From: Lachnospiraceae bacterium
GTDB taxonomy: Bacteria > Bacillota > Clostridia > Lachnospirales > Lachnospiraceae
DNA: 64,000 bases
NCBI GenBank assembly: GCA_017556805.1
Contig: JAFYMC010000028.1
Location: forward strand, 1 to 64,000
Reading direction: 5' to 3'
Shown: piece after piece, positions 51,318 to 60,658 of the stretch
How positions within the stretch are numbered: position 1 is the stretch's first letter
Layout: the number at the start of each line of letters is the position of its first letter
Translations under genes and position numbers: made by a program
The notes under the pieces: model-generated
Told to the model about the DNA's origin: nothing
Databases searched by the model: none
Seen by the model: only the letters and a program-made list of their open reading frames with translations

Positions 51318-51848
51318 TTATACCTCGTAGCAATCAAACGATGCTTCGGTTGGGGTTACACGGAAGTCGATGGCAAAGTCCCAGTAATCCATATAATCAA
51401 TGATTCTGACTCTATCACCGGTCGTGTAACTGAGGCTACCATCCGTATTTACGATTCTGCCGTAGGTTCTATCTGCATCAAATGAAGCCAAACGTTCCAC
51501 AGAGATTGTCCGACTATACAAATGTACTTTCCCATCAGTATAATGCCATACGATGCATACTGCTTCTGCACAAGCTACCCATCTTCCTTCTAGACTAAAG
51601 TCAAATTCTCTGGAATATTCATATGCCGTATATGATGCAGTTGTAGCCATCGGCGCCATAAGATTTCCGGTAATATTTTCAACAGAAATCTCCTCAGCGA
51701 ATTGCTCCATCTCCGCTTGAGATAACTGTCTAACATTCAACTCGCCTGCTGTTACTACCATACCGGTTTCTGTGGCATATGCCACAGAACAATCCGAAGT
51801 AATTAGTAGCATCATAATGAAAACCACTATTACCTTTATTCTTTTCAT
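51318..51848 (-). CDS. Secreted protein of unknown function
   Basis: 176 residues. An N-terminal signal peptide (MKRIKVIVVFIMMLLITSDC...AYATE) ends at about residue 27. The mature part has an acidic helical stretch (QLSQAEMEQFAEE) and then a beta-rich, aromatic domain (EYSREFDFSLEGRWV; CIVWHYTDGKVHLYSRT) with three Cys residues. No family recognised. The start at 51846-51848 follows AAAGGAG and sits inside the end region of the M56 gene's transcript, 14 bp after its stop. It could be the substrate or ligand of that protease (inference). Confidence 0.7.
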   Translation of the reverse strand: MKRIKVIVVFIMMLLITSDCSVAYATETGMVVTAGELNVRQLSQAEMEQFAEEISVENITGNLMAPMATTASYTAYEYSREFDFSLEGRWVACAEAVCIVWHYTDGKVHLYSRTISVERLASFDADRTYGRIVNTDGSLSYTTGDRVRIIDYMDYWDFAIDFRVTPTEASFDCYEV

Positions 51849-51861
51849 TATCTTCTCCTTT

Positions 51862-52812
51862 CTATTCTTCATTTTCTTTCACTACTATCTCATGTTTTTT
51901 CATATCCTTTTCAGTAATTTCCATTTCTTTTTTGATATTTCTTTCCCCATACACTACCCTCGGTACCTGCCATGATATCGGAATTGCCAGCACTGCAAAC
52001 AAACAACAAAGAATCAACGTGATAATACAAACTTTTCTTCCTGCCCGCTTGTAGTTCATCACATTCCGAATCCGCGCCTTTATCTCCCCGTTTCCGTAAC
52101 CGATGGCAACTCCACGCACCTTACTTAACCGGCAGGAAAGCTCTACCAGTGAGCGGGCATATTCCTCCCGGAAGTCTTCGCCTTTTTGTCGCAAGACCGC
52201 TTCGTCGCAGGCCTCCTCCATATCGTTGATGAACAAACGATAGGCAAACCATAGAATCGGCTGAAACCAGAACAGTCCCAGAAGACCTATCGCAAGATAT
52301 TTCATCCAGACATCCCGTCTGGCGATATGTACTCTTTCATGCAGGATTACCGGTTCATAGTACATTTCCTGCAAGGAAAACGGAAGATATATTTTGGGTG
52401 CAAATAGCCCGAGCGTAAAGGAAGCATTAATTCGATCCGTAACATAAACACCTTCCCGTATACGGATACTTCCTACCAGTCTCCGCAAAAACAAGAGATA
52501 GTAGAACACCATTCCGAATACTACCACGATTGTCCCTATACACCAACCGTATCTCATCAAAAATACAACTGTTTCATCAACAACTATTTTAGGATAATTG
52601 AAAAAACGATCCGGCACACGCCGGTCAATCATCGCAATAAACCGCATTACCAGATTATACCCAATATTCACCGGTATCGCCGTCCAAAGCAGATAAGAAA
52701 ACAGTCTCGGAACCTTCTTTCGCAGTAGGAATCGGAGGGGTAACAGGCACAGAACAATAACGCCCAGTTCCATTCCCCGGCTGAATATCCATAAAAAAGC
52801 AACATTCGACAT
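51862..52812 (-). CDS. M56-family (BlaR1/MecR1-type) membrane metallopeptidase
   Basis: 316 residues with membrane helices at about 9-29, 36-55, 87-110, 175-198 and 255-275. The zinc-protease motif is HERVH (ILHERVHIARRD), a form of HExxH, and the third ligand region is MEEACDEAVL. BlaR1 homologues sense a ligand and cleave the BlaI repressor. Here there is no beta-lactam sensor domain and no blaI/mecI gene beside it, so its target is unknown. The C-terminal tail is highly charged. A promoter with a leader palindrome lies upstream. Confidence 0.87.
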   Translation of the reverse strand: MSNVAFLWIFSRGMELGVIVLCLLPLRFLLRKKVPRLFSYLLWTAIPVNIGYNLVMRFIAMIDRRVPDRFFNYPKIVVDETVVFLMRYGWCIGTIVVVFGMVFYYLLFLRRLVGSIRIREGVYVTDRINASFTLGLFAPKIYLPFSLQEMYYEPVILHERVHIARRDVWMKYLAIGLLGLFWFQPILWFAYRLFINDMEEACDEAVLRQKGEDFREEYARSLVELSCRLSKVRGVAIGYGNGEIKARIRNVMNYKRAGRKVCIITLILCCLFAVLAIPISWQVPRVVYGERNIKKEMEITEKDMKKHEIVVKENEE

Positions 52813-52875
52813 AAATGTACCTCTTCTGTAGTTTTGATGTTATCTTTTGTCACATTTTATCGGATACTCATCCGA

Positions 52876-52891
52876 ATTTTCACGTGAAAAT
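52876..52891. promoter_or_regulatory. Perfect 16-bp palindrome in the M56 gene leader
   Basis: ATTTTCACGTGAAAAT, a perfect palindrome, lies just downstream of the promoter. A second inverted repeat (CGGAT/ATCCG, 52861-52865 / 52870-52874) lies beside it. Both are good operator candidates; the TACA-N2-TGTA pattern of BlaI is not seen. Confidence 0.6.
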
Positions 52892-52908
52892 CTATCCCAG
52901 GTAAACTG

Positions 52909-52937
52909 AGTGTAACATAGAGCTTATTTGCCGTCAA
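52909..52937 (-). promoter_or_regulatory. Promoter of the M56 gene
   Basis: Minus strand: -35 TTGACG (52932-52937), 17-bp spacer, -10 TACACT (52909-52914). The stretch from 52938 to 53070 is AT-rich without visible genes. Confidence 0.75.
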
Positions 52938-53070
52938 CCTACCATAGTTTGGTTTATTCCCCATGGCGTAGTTTAGTAATTTTAGAGTTTAGCGCAATTT
53001 CGCCAAATAAGGGATGTTTATTGTTTTTAAATATTTTTAAAAAAATACTACATTTACATTTTCGATGACA

Positions 53071-53103
53071 AAAAGGAGGCATCGGAATCTATCCTATGCC
53101 TCC
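53071..53103 (-). terminator. Terminator after purL
   Basis: Minus strand: an 8-bp stem GGAGGCAT/ATGCCTCC (53096-53103 with 53075-53082), then TTTTTG. It lies about 30 bp past purL. Confidence 0.85.
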
Positions 53104-53134
53104 AAATATTTGTTGCTATCCGAATAACGAACTC

Positions 53135-56100
53135 TTACTTAAAGTACTTCACACCGGAAGCAAAGATTCTCTGATCCTGATCACCGTAGATGTTGACTGC
53201 TACAGAGTTACCGCGACGCTCGGAGTGCGCCATCTTACCGAGAACACGACCGTCCGGGCTGGTGATACCTTCGATTGCGAAGTAGGAACCGTTCGGATTG
53301 AAGTCTTCGTCCATGGTCGGGTTGCCGGCGAGGTCAACGTACTGGGTTGCAATCTGTCCGTTTGCTGCAAGCTTTTCAATCCACTCCTTGCTTGCTACGA
53401 AACGACCTTCACCGTGGGAAGCCGGGATGGAGTAAACGCCGCCCAACTCTGCCTCCATGAGCCACGGGGACTTGTTGGTCACAACCTTGGTGTATACGGA
53501 CTTGGAAATGTGACGTCCGATGCTGTTCATGGTAAGGGTCGGGGAATCCTCCTTCTGCGGAGTTACTTCGCCGTACGGTACCAAGCCAAGCTTGATAATT
53601 GCCTGGAAACCGTTACAGATACCGAGAACCAAACCGTCACGCTGCTTTAACATATCGTTTACCGCATCGGTAATCTTTGCGTTACGGAATGCGGTTGCGA
53701 TGAACTTACCGGAACCGTCCGGCTCATCACCTGCGGAGAAACCGCCCGGGAACATGAGAATCTGTGCATTACGAATTTCCTTCTCGAATGCATCTACGGA
53801 CTCTCTGATGTCCTGCTCGTTGCGGTTACGGAATACCACCGTACTCACTTCTGCGCCTGCATCACGGAAGGAACGCATGGTGTCGTACTCACAGTTGGTA
53901 CCCGGGAATACCGGAATGAATACACGCGGCTTAGCCACCTTATTCTTTGCTACATATACAGTCTTTGCATCAAATAACGGATGCTCGATCTTCTCTTCCT
54001 TTACACCTGATCTGGTCGGGAATACCTTCTCTAAGGTATTGGTCCAAGCATCCAGAGCCTCTTCGATGGTTACGGTCTCGTTACCGTATACAAACACCGG
54101 TGCTTCAGTTACGGTACCGATTGCCTTGTAAACCAAACCGCTCTCATTTAATTCATCCAGACAATCCTTGGAAATTTCAGCAATGATTTCACCGTATGCC
54201 GGAGCAAACAATTCCTGAGCGCTTACTGCATCGGAAATCACCGCACCGAGACGGTTACCGAATGCCATCTTGGAAACAGCCTCTGCGATACCCTTTGCAC
54301 CGAGAGCGTACATGGAAGCAATCTTGCCGCTCTGCGCAAGCTTCGTAATCTTGCTCATCTGGTCAGCAAATGCTGCGTAATCCGGAAGGTCATAGGAATC
54401 CTTCTTCATTGCGAACTTTACAAGTACGTTACCGGACTTCTTGAACTCACCGGTTACCACATCGGAGGTCTTTGCCATGTCTACAGCGAAAGATACCAAG
54501 GTCGGCGGAACATCAATATCCTGGAAGGAACCGGACATACTGTCCTTACCGCCGATGGACGGAAGGCCAAGCTGTACCTGAGCCTCGAATGCACCGAGAA
54601 GTGCAGCTAACGGCTCACCCCAACGCTTCGGATCGGTACCTAAGCGACGGAAGAACTCCTGGAAGGTGAAACGAATCTTTGTATGGTCACCACCTGCTGC
54701 TACGATCTTAGCAACAGAGGAAATCACTGCATAAACAGCACCGTGATACGGGCTCCAGGAAGAAAGGTACGGGTCGAAGCCGTAGCTCATCATGGAAACC
54801 GCCTCACTGTCACCGTCAAGTACCGGTACCTTAGCAATCATGGTCTGTACCGGAGTCATCTGGTACTTACCGCCGTACGGCATGGTTACGGTGTTTGCGC
54901 CGATGGAGCTGTCGAACATCTCCACCAAGCCCTTCTTGGAACAGGTATTCAAATCCGCAAGCATGGAAAGCCACTCGCTCTTAAGTCCGGTCTTACCGGA
55001 AAGCACGGTCTCACCCTTTGCGGTCTTTCTTGTAATACGGGATGCGGTATAGGATGCACCCTTCTTAAAGTAATTGTCTTCCTTCTTCGGCATGGTAACC
55101 TGTGCGGTTGCCTCTTGATGCGCACCGTTGGTATCCAGGAATGCACGCTTCAGATTAACGATTTCCTTACCTCTCCAAACAAGTACCAGACGCGGGTCCT
55201 CGGTAACAACAGCCACCGGAACAGCCTCTAAGTTCTCTTCTGCCGCGAAATCAAGCATCTTGTCTACGTCCTTCGCGTCAACTACGATAGCCATACGCTC
55301 CTGGGACTCGGAAATTGCAAGTTCGGTACCGTCAAGGCCCGCATACTTCTTCGGAACCTTGTCAAGCTCTACACGAAGACCGTCTGCAAGCTCACCGATT
55401 GCTACGGATACACCGCCTGCACCGAAGTCGTTACACTTCTTAATGATGCTTGCCACTTCTTCTCTACGGAACAATCTCTGAAGCTTACGCTCGGTCGGAG
55501 CATTACCCTTCTGAACCTCTGCGCCGCAGGTATGGATGGACTCGGTGGTATGTGCCTTGGAAGAGCCGGTTGCACCGCCGCATCCGTCACGTCCGGTTCT
55601 ACCACCCATGAGGATGATTACATCGCCCGGATCAGAGGTCTCACGGATTACGTTCTTTCTCGGAGCTGCACCCATAACCGCACCGATTTCCAGACGCTTT
55701 GCCACATAGTTCGGATGATAAATTTCATCTACAAGACCGGTTGCAAGACCGATCTGGTTACCGTAGGAGCTGTAGCCGGAAGCTGCGCCGGTTACAATCT
55801 TACGCTGTGCCAGCTTACCCTCTAAGGTCTCCGCAATCGGAAGGGTCGGGTCAGCAGCACCGGTCACACGCATTGCATGGTATACATAGCCACGGCCGGA
55901 CAACGGGTCACGGATAGCTCCGCCGAGACAGGTTGCCGCACCACCGAACGGCTCGATTTCCGTCGGATGGTTGTGGGTCTCATTCTTAAAGAAGATTAAC
56001 CATTCTTCCGTCTCCTTCTTACCGTCCGGTCTGGTAATCTCAATCGGAACGATAATGGAGCAGGCATTGATTTCATCGGATACTTCCATATCCTCAAGCT

Positions 56101-56971
56101 TACCGTCGGCACGAAGCTTCTTCATACCAACGAGAGCAAGGTCCATTAAGGAGATGAACTTATCGTCTCTGCCCTTATATAAAATCTCACGCTCTGCCAC
56201 GTACTTGTCATAGGAAGCACGAATCGGAGCAGTATAATCGCCCTCTTCAAAGGTAACATCCGTAAGCTCGGTTAAGAAGGTGGTGTGACGGCAGTGGTCG
56301 GACCAGTAGGTGTCAAGCACACGAATCTCGGTCATGGACGGATCACGCTTCTCATCGTCACGGAAGTAATTCTGAATGTGTAAGAAATCACGGAAGGTCA
56401 TTGCAAGGTTCAAAGAGCTGTAAAGCTCCTTTAACTGAGCCTCCGGCATATCCTTAAAGCCTTCAAAAATAATAACGTCTGCCGGATCTTCGAATACGGA
56501 CTCTAACGTCTCCGGCTTCTCCTCAGCTGCTTCTCTGGAGTCAACCGGATTGATGCAGTAGGACTTAATCGCAGCCACTTCATCCGCATCTAAAATACCG
56601 GATAATACATAGGTGGTAGCGGAACGGATCACCGGCTCCTCGGTCTCATTTAACAGCTTTACACACTGCTCTGCGGAGTCTGCTCTCTGGTCGAACTGAC
56701 CCGGCAAATACTCTACGGAGAAAACGGTATCTTCCGGACAAATCGGGAAGGTTTCCTCATATACAAAATCTACCGGCGGCTCGGAAAATACGGTACCGAG
56801 TGCACGGGAGAGAGTCTCGTCACTTACATTTTCAACATCATAACGGATTAAAACACGTACTGCGGTTACATTCTGAATGTTCAAATACTCTTTGATTTCA
56901 TTCATCAGCTCGCCGGCCTTAACTGCGTATTCCGGCTTCTTCTCAGAATAAATTCTTCTTACTTTACTCAT
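53135..56971 (-). CDS. purL: Phosphoribosylformylglycinamidine synthase, single-chain form
   Basis: ATP- and glutamine-dependent fourth step of purine synthesis (FGAR to FGAM). 1278 residues, fusing synthetase and amidotransferase halves as in the long Clostridial PurL. N-terminal part with YWSDHCRHTTF, ATP-binding NETHNHPTEIEPFGGAATCLGGAIRD, and second repeat GGKDSMSGSFQD. The C-terminal class I glutaminase has catalytic Cys in GICNGFQAI and SHGEGRF. The start at 56969-56971 has AAAGGATG upstream. No purine riboswitch was recognised in the 57 kb intergenic region. Confidence 0.95.
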   Translation of the reverse strand: MSKVRRIYSEKKPEYAVKAGELMNEIKEYLNIQNVTAVRVLIRYDVENVSDETLSRALGTVFSEPPVDFVYEETFPICPEDTVFSVEYLPGQFDQRADSAEQCVKLLNETEEPVIRSATTYVLSGILDADEVAAIKSYCINPVDSREAAEEKPETLESVFEDPADVIIFEGFKDMPEAQLKELYSSLNLAMTFRDFLHIQNYFRDDEKRDPSMTEIRVLDTYWSDHCRHTTFLTELTDVTFEEGDYTAPIRASYDKYVAEREILYKGRDDKFISLMDLALVGMKKLRADGKLEDMEVSDEINACSIIVPIEITRPDGKKETEEWLIFFKNETHNHPTEIEPFGGAATCLGGAIRDPLSGRGYVYHAMRVTGAADPTLPIAETLEGKLAQRKIVTGAASGYSSYGNQIGLATGLVDEIYHPNYVAKRLEIGAVMGAAPRKNVIRETSDPGDVIILMGGRTGRDGCGGATGSSKAHTTESIHTCGAEVQKGNAPTERKLQRLFRREEVASIIKKCNDFGAGGVSVAIGELADGLRVELDKVPKKYAGLDGTELAISESQERMAIVVDAKDVDKMLDFAAEENLEAVPVAVVTEDPRLVLVWRGKEIVNLKRAFLDTNGAHQEATAQVTMPKKEDNYFKKGASYTASRITRKTAKGETVLSGKTGLKSEWLSMLADLNTCSKKGLVEMFDSSIGANTVTMPYGGKYQMTPVQTMIAKVPVLDGDSEAVSMMSYGFDPYLSSWSPYHGAVYAVISSVAKIVAAGGDHTKIRFTFQEFFRRLGTDPKRWGEPLAALLGAFEAQVQLGLPSIGGKDSMSGSFQDIDVPPTLVSFAVDMAKTSDVVTGEFKKSGNVLVKFAMKKDSYDLPDYAAFADQMSKITKLAQSGKIASMYALGAKGIAEAVSKMAFGNRLGAVISDAVSAQELFAPAYGEIIAEISKDCLDELNESGLVYKAIGTVTEAPVFVYGNETVTIEEALDAWTNTLEKVFPTRSGVKEEKIEHPLFDAKTVYVAKNKVAKPRVFIPVFPGTNCEYDTMRSFRDAGAEVSTVVFRNRNEQDIRESVDAFEKEIRNAQILMFPGGFSAGDEPDGSGKFIATAFRNAKITDAVNDMLKQRDGLVLGICNGFQAIIKLGLVPYGEVTPQKEDSPTLTMNSIGRHISKSVYTKVVTNKSPWLMEAELGGVYSIPASHGEGRFVASKEWIEKLAANGQIATQYVDLAGNPTMDEDFNPNGSYFAIEGITSPDGRVLGKMAHSERRGNSVAVNIYGDQDQRIFASGVKYFK

Positions 56972-57190
56972 TTTATCCATCCTTTCCGATGTCCGGTGGA
57001 ACATCCACTGCCTCATTGTTGCTTTTAAGTATACCATTGTTTCGTTTATAAATAAAATTAATATATATTAAATGTTTTATTAGAAATCCTTATGAAATCA
57101 TTTGCGTTTCCAACCTCTATGTGCTATACTTGGCTTAAGTATCGACAAATGACTTTATTCGGCAGTCTTCCTTGCCGGGAAGGAGTTTTT

Positions 57191-58084
57191 ATGGACGTAA
57201 ATTACGAATTATACAAAGTATTTTACTATGTAGCCAAAACCCTCAGCTTTTCCGAGGCCGCATCCGCGCTGTTTATTTCCCAGTCTGCAGTAAGCCAGTC
57301 GGTCAAGGTCCTGGAGCGTCGGCTTGGCCAGGTACTCTTTACTCGAAGCACCAAGCGGGTCACTCTCACCAAAGAAGGAGAAATGCTGTTTAAGCACATC
57401 GAGCCGGCCATCAACCTGATTACCAAAGGAGAAAACCAGCTGGTAAACTCCCAAAACGCCGGTGGAATGCAGCTTCGCATTGCAGCCAGCGATACCATCT
57501 GCCGCTACTATCTGGTGCCGTATTTAAACCGTTTTCATCAGACCTTTCCGGAAGTTCATCTCCGTGTTATGAACGCCACCTCCCTACAGTGTGCGGAGCT
57601 TCTTGCGGAAAACGCGGTAGATTTTATTGTGGCAAATTCTCCGAATCCGGCCTTAAACAATTCCATGCAAATCGAAACCCTTAGAGAGTTTTCCGATGTG
57701 TTTGTTGCAAACAAACACTCCTACGATTATTCCGACCGGGCGCTGTCCTTTGCGGAGTTGTCCGCATTGCCGATTCTGATGTTATCCAAGCGTTCCACCA
57801 CCAGCGAGTTTTTACATGAGCAGTTTTTGTCCCATTCCGTAGAGCTGGCTCCGGCGGTTGAACTCAGCAGTAACGATTTGTTAATCGACCTTGCCAAAAT
57901 CGGCCTCGGCATCGCCTTCGTTCCGGATTTCTGCGTAGAAGGCAAAACCGGCGACGAGCTCTACATCATCAAAACAAAAGACAAGCTGCCGAAGCGAAAG
58001 CTTGTCCTTGCCTATGACAATTCCCTGCCGGTGTCCGAACCGACCGGATATTTTATGCAGTTGCTTAAGGGGGAGCGCAATTAA
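57191..58084 (+). CDS. LysR-family transcriptional regulator (second)
   Basis: 297 residues: HTH (ELYKVFYYVAKTLSFSEAASALFISQSAVSQSVKVLERRLGQVLFTRSTKRVTLT) and a substrate-binding-like effector domain with GLGIAFVPDFCVE. AAGGAG is five bases before the ATG at 57191. It is divergent from purL, and a role in controlling purL is possible but unproven. The terminator at 58118-58148 ends it. Confidence 0.92.
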   Translation: MDVNYELYKVFYYVAKTLSFSEAASALFISQSAVSQSVKVLERRLGQVLFTRSTKRVTLTKEGEMLFKHIEPAINLITKGENQLVNSQNAGGMQLRIAASDTICRYYLVPYLNRFHQTFPEVHLRVMNATSLQCAELLAENAVDFIVANSPNPALNNSMQIETLREFSDVFVANKHSYDYSDRALSFAELSALPILMLSKRSTTSEFLHEQFLSHSVELAPAVELSSNDLLIDLAKIGLGIAFVPDFCVEGKTGDELYIIKTKDKLPKRKLVLAYDNSLPVSEPTGYFMQLLKGERN

Positions 58085-58117
58085 CTTCCCTGATTCCTGC
58101 TGTTACATCACCGACAA

Positions 58118-58148
58118 AAATGCGCCGGCCATCTTCGCCGACGCATTT
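58118..58148. terminator. Bidirectional terminator between LysR and PpiC genes
   Basis: A stem of about 12 bp with one wobble (58118-58129 / 58137-58148). On the plus strand it is followed by CTTTTA and on the minus strand by TTGTCGG, so it can serve both convergent genes. Confidence 0.75.
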
Positions 58149-58151
58149 CTT

Positions 58152-59327
58152 TTACTCCAATATACTCACCGTGGCCCCCATGAGAATATCCTCCCACACC
58201 TCCTCATTGACGGTTACCTCGTATTGCTCTAACAGCACCTCGTAGGCCGCCTGAAAGGCCTCATTCCGCTGCATCTCATACTCTGCCGCAACCGTTGCTT
58301 CGTAGGTCTTTGTGCACTTATCATCCAGCATCCGGATAATATACACTCCGTATTCCGTCTCAACCGGCCCACAGACTTCTCCTACCTTAAGCTTAACCGC
58401 CGCATCCATGTAAGGTGCCTCGGCACCGTTCCCTTCCGCCAGGAAGGTTCTGGTGTTATAGACGATGGTTTCGTCCGTGGCCGCAACCGCCTCAAAAGTG
58501 GCCCCGCCCAATACCTGATCATAGCAGTCCTGCATTTGTGCTTTCCGGGATTCGATTACCTCCGGGCTTTCTTGACAAATATTGTAGTCCTCGTCATAAT
58601 AGGTGGTCGGAAGATATAAATACTCTGTCTCGTATTCCCTATAATCCGCTTTGTCAATGGTTTTGCGGACGCTTTCTTCCGTTACCCCCAGCGTATCGGT
58701 CATCTTTCCGTAGTATTTTTCACCTAACATCATCCACGCACAGGTCTCACGCAAATTGTCCGTGGTAAAACCGCCACGCTCTGCTTCCTCCGCAGACATC
58801 AGTCCCTTTATCTCTTCCACAAAATCGGCATTTTCCTTCGTTTCGTCGTAGGTTAACTCCATGCCGTTCTTTACCGCGCAATCGTAAAGCACCGCATATT
58901 GAATCAGCGCCTCTATGGTTTCTTCTTTGAATACCTCTCTTGTGGTACGGCCCTCCTCATCATACTCCATATCCCAGTAATCCAACCCGTACTGGGATTC
59001 ATAATATGCCGCGTAACTGTTTCCCTGCACCTCCATGGAATAAATAAGAAACATGGCCTTTTGCATGGAAATGTCCGTATCTCCCACGGTTACCGCAATC
59101 AACTTCGCATATTCCTCCGCCCGCTCCTTTACCAGTGCCGGATCGGCATCGGCAAAGCCTTCAAACACCACCTCCGGTGTAGGCGTTGGCTGCGGACCTT
59201 CTTGTTTCGGTTCCTTTTTACACGCCGTAAAAAAGCATGCCAAAACACAAAGTAACACAAGCACGCTTTTTATCACTGATTTTTGATTCCGGCAGTTCCT
59301 ATGCATCTTCCTTCTCAATGTTCTCAT
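58152..59327 (-). CDS. PpiC/SurA-like peptidyl-prolyl isomerase lipoprotein
   Basis: 391 residues (or 384 from the second ATG). Signal peptide with lipobox FTAC (Cys36), a Pro/Thr stalk, a helical SurA-N-like region (about 70-230), and a C-terminal parvulin-type domain (about 235-350: FEAVAA...GAEAPYMDAAVKLKVGEVCGPVETEYGVYIIRML). It resembles PrsA foldases of Gram-positives acting on exported proteins. Start uncertain: the first ATG abuts GGAAAGG; a second at 59304-59306 has GAAGG three bases upstream. Confidence 0.85.
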   Translation of the reverse strand: MRTLRRKMHRNCRNQKSVIKSVLVLLCVLACFFTACKKEPKQEGPQPTPTPEVVFEGFADADPALVKERAEEYAKLIAVTVGDTDISMQKAMFLIYSMEVQGNSYAAYYESQYGLDYWDMEYDEEGRTTREVFKEETIEALIQYAVLYDCAVKNGMELTYDETKENADFVEEIKGLMSAEEAERGGFTTDNLRETCAWMMLGEKYYGKMTDTLGVTEESVRKTIDKADYREYETEYLYLPTTYYDEDYNICQESPEVIESRKAQMQDCYDQVLGGATFEAVAATDETIVYNTRTFLAEGNGAEAPYMDAAVKLKVGEVCGPVETEYGVYIIRMLDDKCTKTYEATVAAEYEMQRNEAFQAAYEVLLEQYEVTVNEEVWEDILMGATVSILE

Positions 59328-59356
59328 CCTTTCCGGGTGTTCCTATCTCGAGCAAA

Positions 59357-60643
59357 CTACTTCACAAAATTCATAAACCGGTAGTATAACGTTTCGAACT
59401 CCGGTTGCTCCGCCAAATTCAGAATCTCTCCTTCACAGTATATCACAGTCTTATTATTTTTCAACACCGAAAGCAAACCACCGATGCAACTGTTTCCCAC
59501 CACCGTTACTTTTCCGTTGAATGCTTCCGGTAATAATCCCGTCTCAAACAAGTCCTCTCTATCGCAATACCGGCCTAAGCCTCCCGCTAAATATACACGG
59601 TCTATCGCGGAAAGCGCCACGCCTCCATACTTACAAACCAACTCGATTCCCGCCCGTAGCGCTCCTTTTGCCAACTGAAACTCCCGCACATCCTCCTGTA
59701 ATAAACCTTTGTACCCCTCGGTAAAGTACGGTTCACAAAGCAAGCCCGTTTCATCCATTATCCCTTGTTTCAGAGCATCCGCAATTTTATGAAAGAGCTC
59801 CGACGCATAGGCATACCGTCCCCCTTCAAAGGCACTTCCCATAGCCGCTGCAGTCCCATACCGGTGCCCCTTTGCGGAAAGCAAAATCTCTCCGTTGGTC
59901 CCCAAATCAATCAGCAACTCATTCCAGTCCGTTCGCCCCGTAAATACCGCTTCCGCACCTGCCACGATATCTCCGCCCACAAAGGCAGACAGACACGGGA
60001 ACACCGTCACCTCCGCATGATTTAGCATCTGCGGCACCTTCGCCGCTTGCGTCGTTCCCCCAAACAATTCAAAAAAATCACACCGCAGCGTTTCCTTCTT
60101 GTACGGTTCAAAGGGTGCTTTTGCCATTGGTTCCAAAGGATATCCCAACAGCAAATGCTGCATGGTGGTATTCCCGGCAATGGCCACCCGTACCGACATC
60201 GACTCCGCACCACTGCCTGTCCCGCACACGGTCTCAAGGCCCCGGTTAAGTACAAAAAGGAAGCCTTTTACCAAGGCTTCCTTTATTTCGTTTGTTAATC
60301 TCTCCCCTTGCCCGTGCAATGCCGCATCGATTCTGCCGACCACATCGGCAGCTACCTTACGCTGAGGATTCTCACATCCATAGGATGCAAGTACCATCCC
60401 GCTTTTGTCCGCACAAACAAAGGCTAACGTTGTGGTTCCTAAATCAGCCGCCAGTAAAAGCTCCTTATTTTCCGAAGCAATTGCATTGTTCCCCGCCACA
60501 TGGCCGCCTTCCGCAGGCCGCCCCTGTGTCGAATCATTACAATGAAACTCCGTCAATCCGGTATACGGTACCAAACCTCCGACTGCCTGACAATCTCTGC
60601 AACCTCTTTCCCCGCGACAGGCTCCACAATACGTTTTACTCAT
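59357..60643 (-). CDS. ASKHA-domain protein, RACo-like corrinoid activator
   Basis: 428 residues. The main part is an actin/hsp70-like ATPase of the DUF4445/RACo C-terminal family: LLAADLGTTTLAFVC (phosphate 1), AIAGNTTMQHLLLGYPLEPMAKAPF, DLGTNGEILLS, AMGSAFEGGRYAYASELFH, YLAGGLG. RACo enzymes reductively activate corrinoid proteins using ATP. The usual N-terminal 2Fe-2S domain is missing. Instead, the first 20 residues have four Cys (CGACRGERGCRDC), perhaps for another cluster. No corrinoid protein is in the window. It starts 15 bp after the Mrp gene, with GGAGG upstream. Confidence 0.82.
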   Translation of the reverse strand: MSKTYCGACRGERGCRDCQAVGGLVPYTGLTEFHCNDSTQGRPAEGGHVAGNNAIASENKELLLAADLGTTTLAFVCADKSGMVLASYGCENPQRKVAADVVGRIDAALHGQGERLTNEIKEALVKGFLFVLNRGLETVCGTGSGAESMSVRVAIAGNTTMQHLLLGYPLEPMAKAPFEPYKKETLRCDFFELFGGTTQAAKVPQMLNHAEVTVFPCLSAFVGGDIVAGAEAVFTGRTDWNELLIDLGTNGEILLSAKGHRYGTAAAMGSAFEGGRYAYASELFHKIADALKQGIMDETGLLCEPYFTEGYKGLLQEDVREFQLAKGALRAGIELVCKYGGVALSAIDRVYLAGGLGRYCDREDLFETGLLPEAFNGKVTVVGNSCIGGLLSVLKNNKTVIYCEGEILNLAEQPEFETLYYRFMNFVK

Positions 60644-60658
60644 AGTCCCTCCAAAGGA

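Noticed and set aside
52668-52853. Possible blaI/mecI remnant upstream of the M56 gene
   Set aside because: The short frame overlaps the start of the M56 gene and shows no winged-helix similarity; the promoter lies just upstream and leaves no room for a gene.
56972-57190. Purine riboswitch or PurR box upstream of purL
   Set aside because: I could not find the conserved purine-riboswitch core or a convincing PurR box; the region is AT-rich without a stable three-way structure that I can see.
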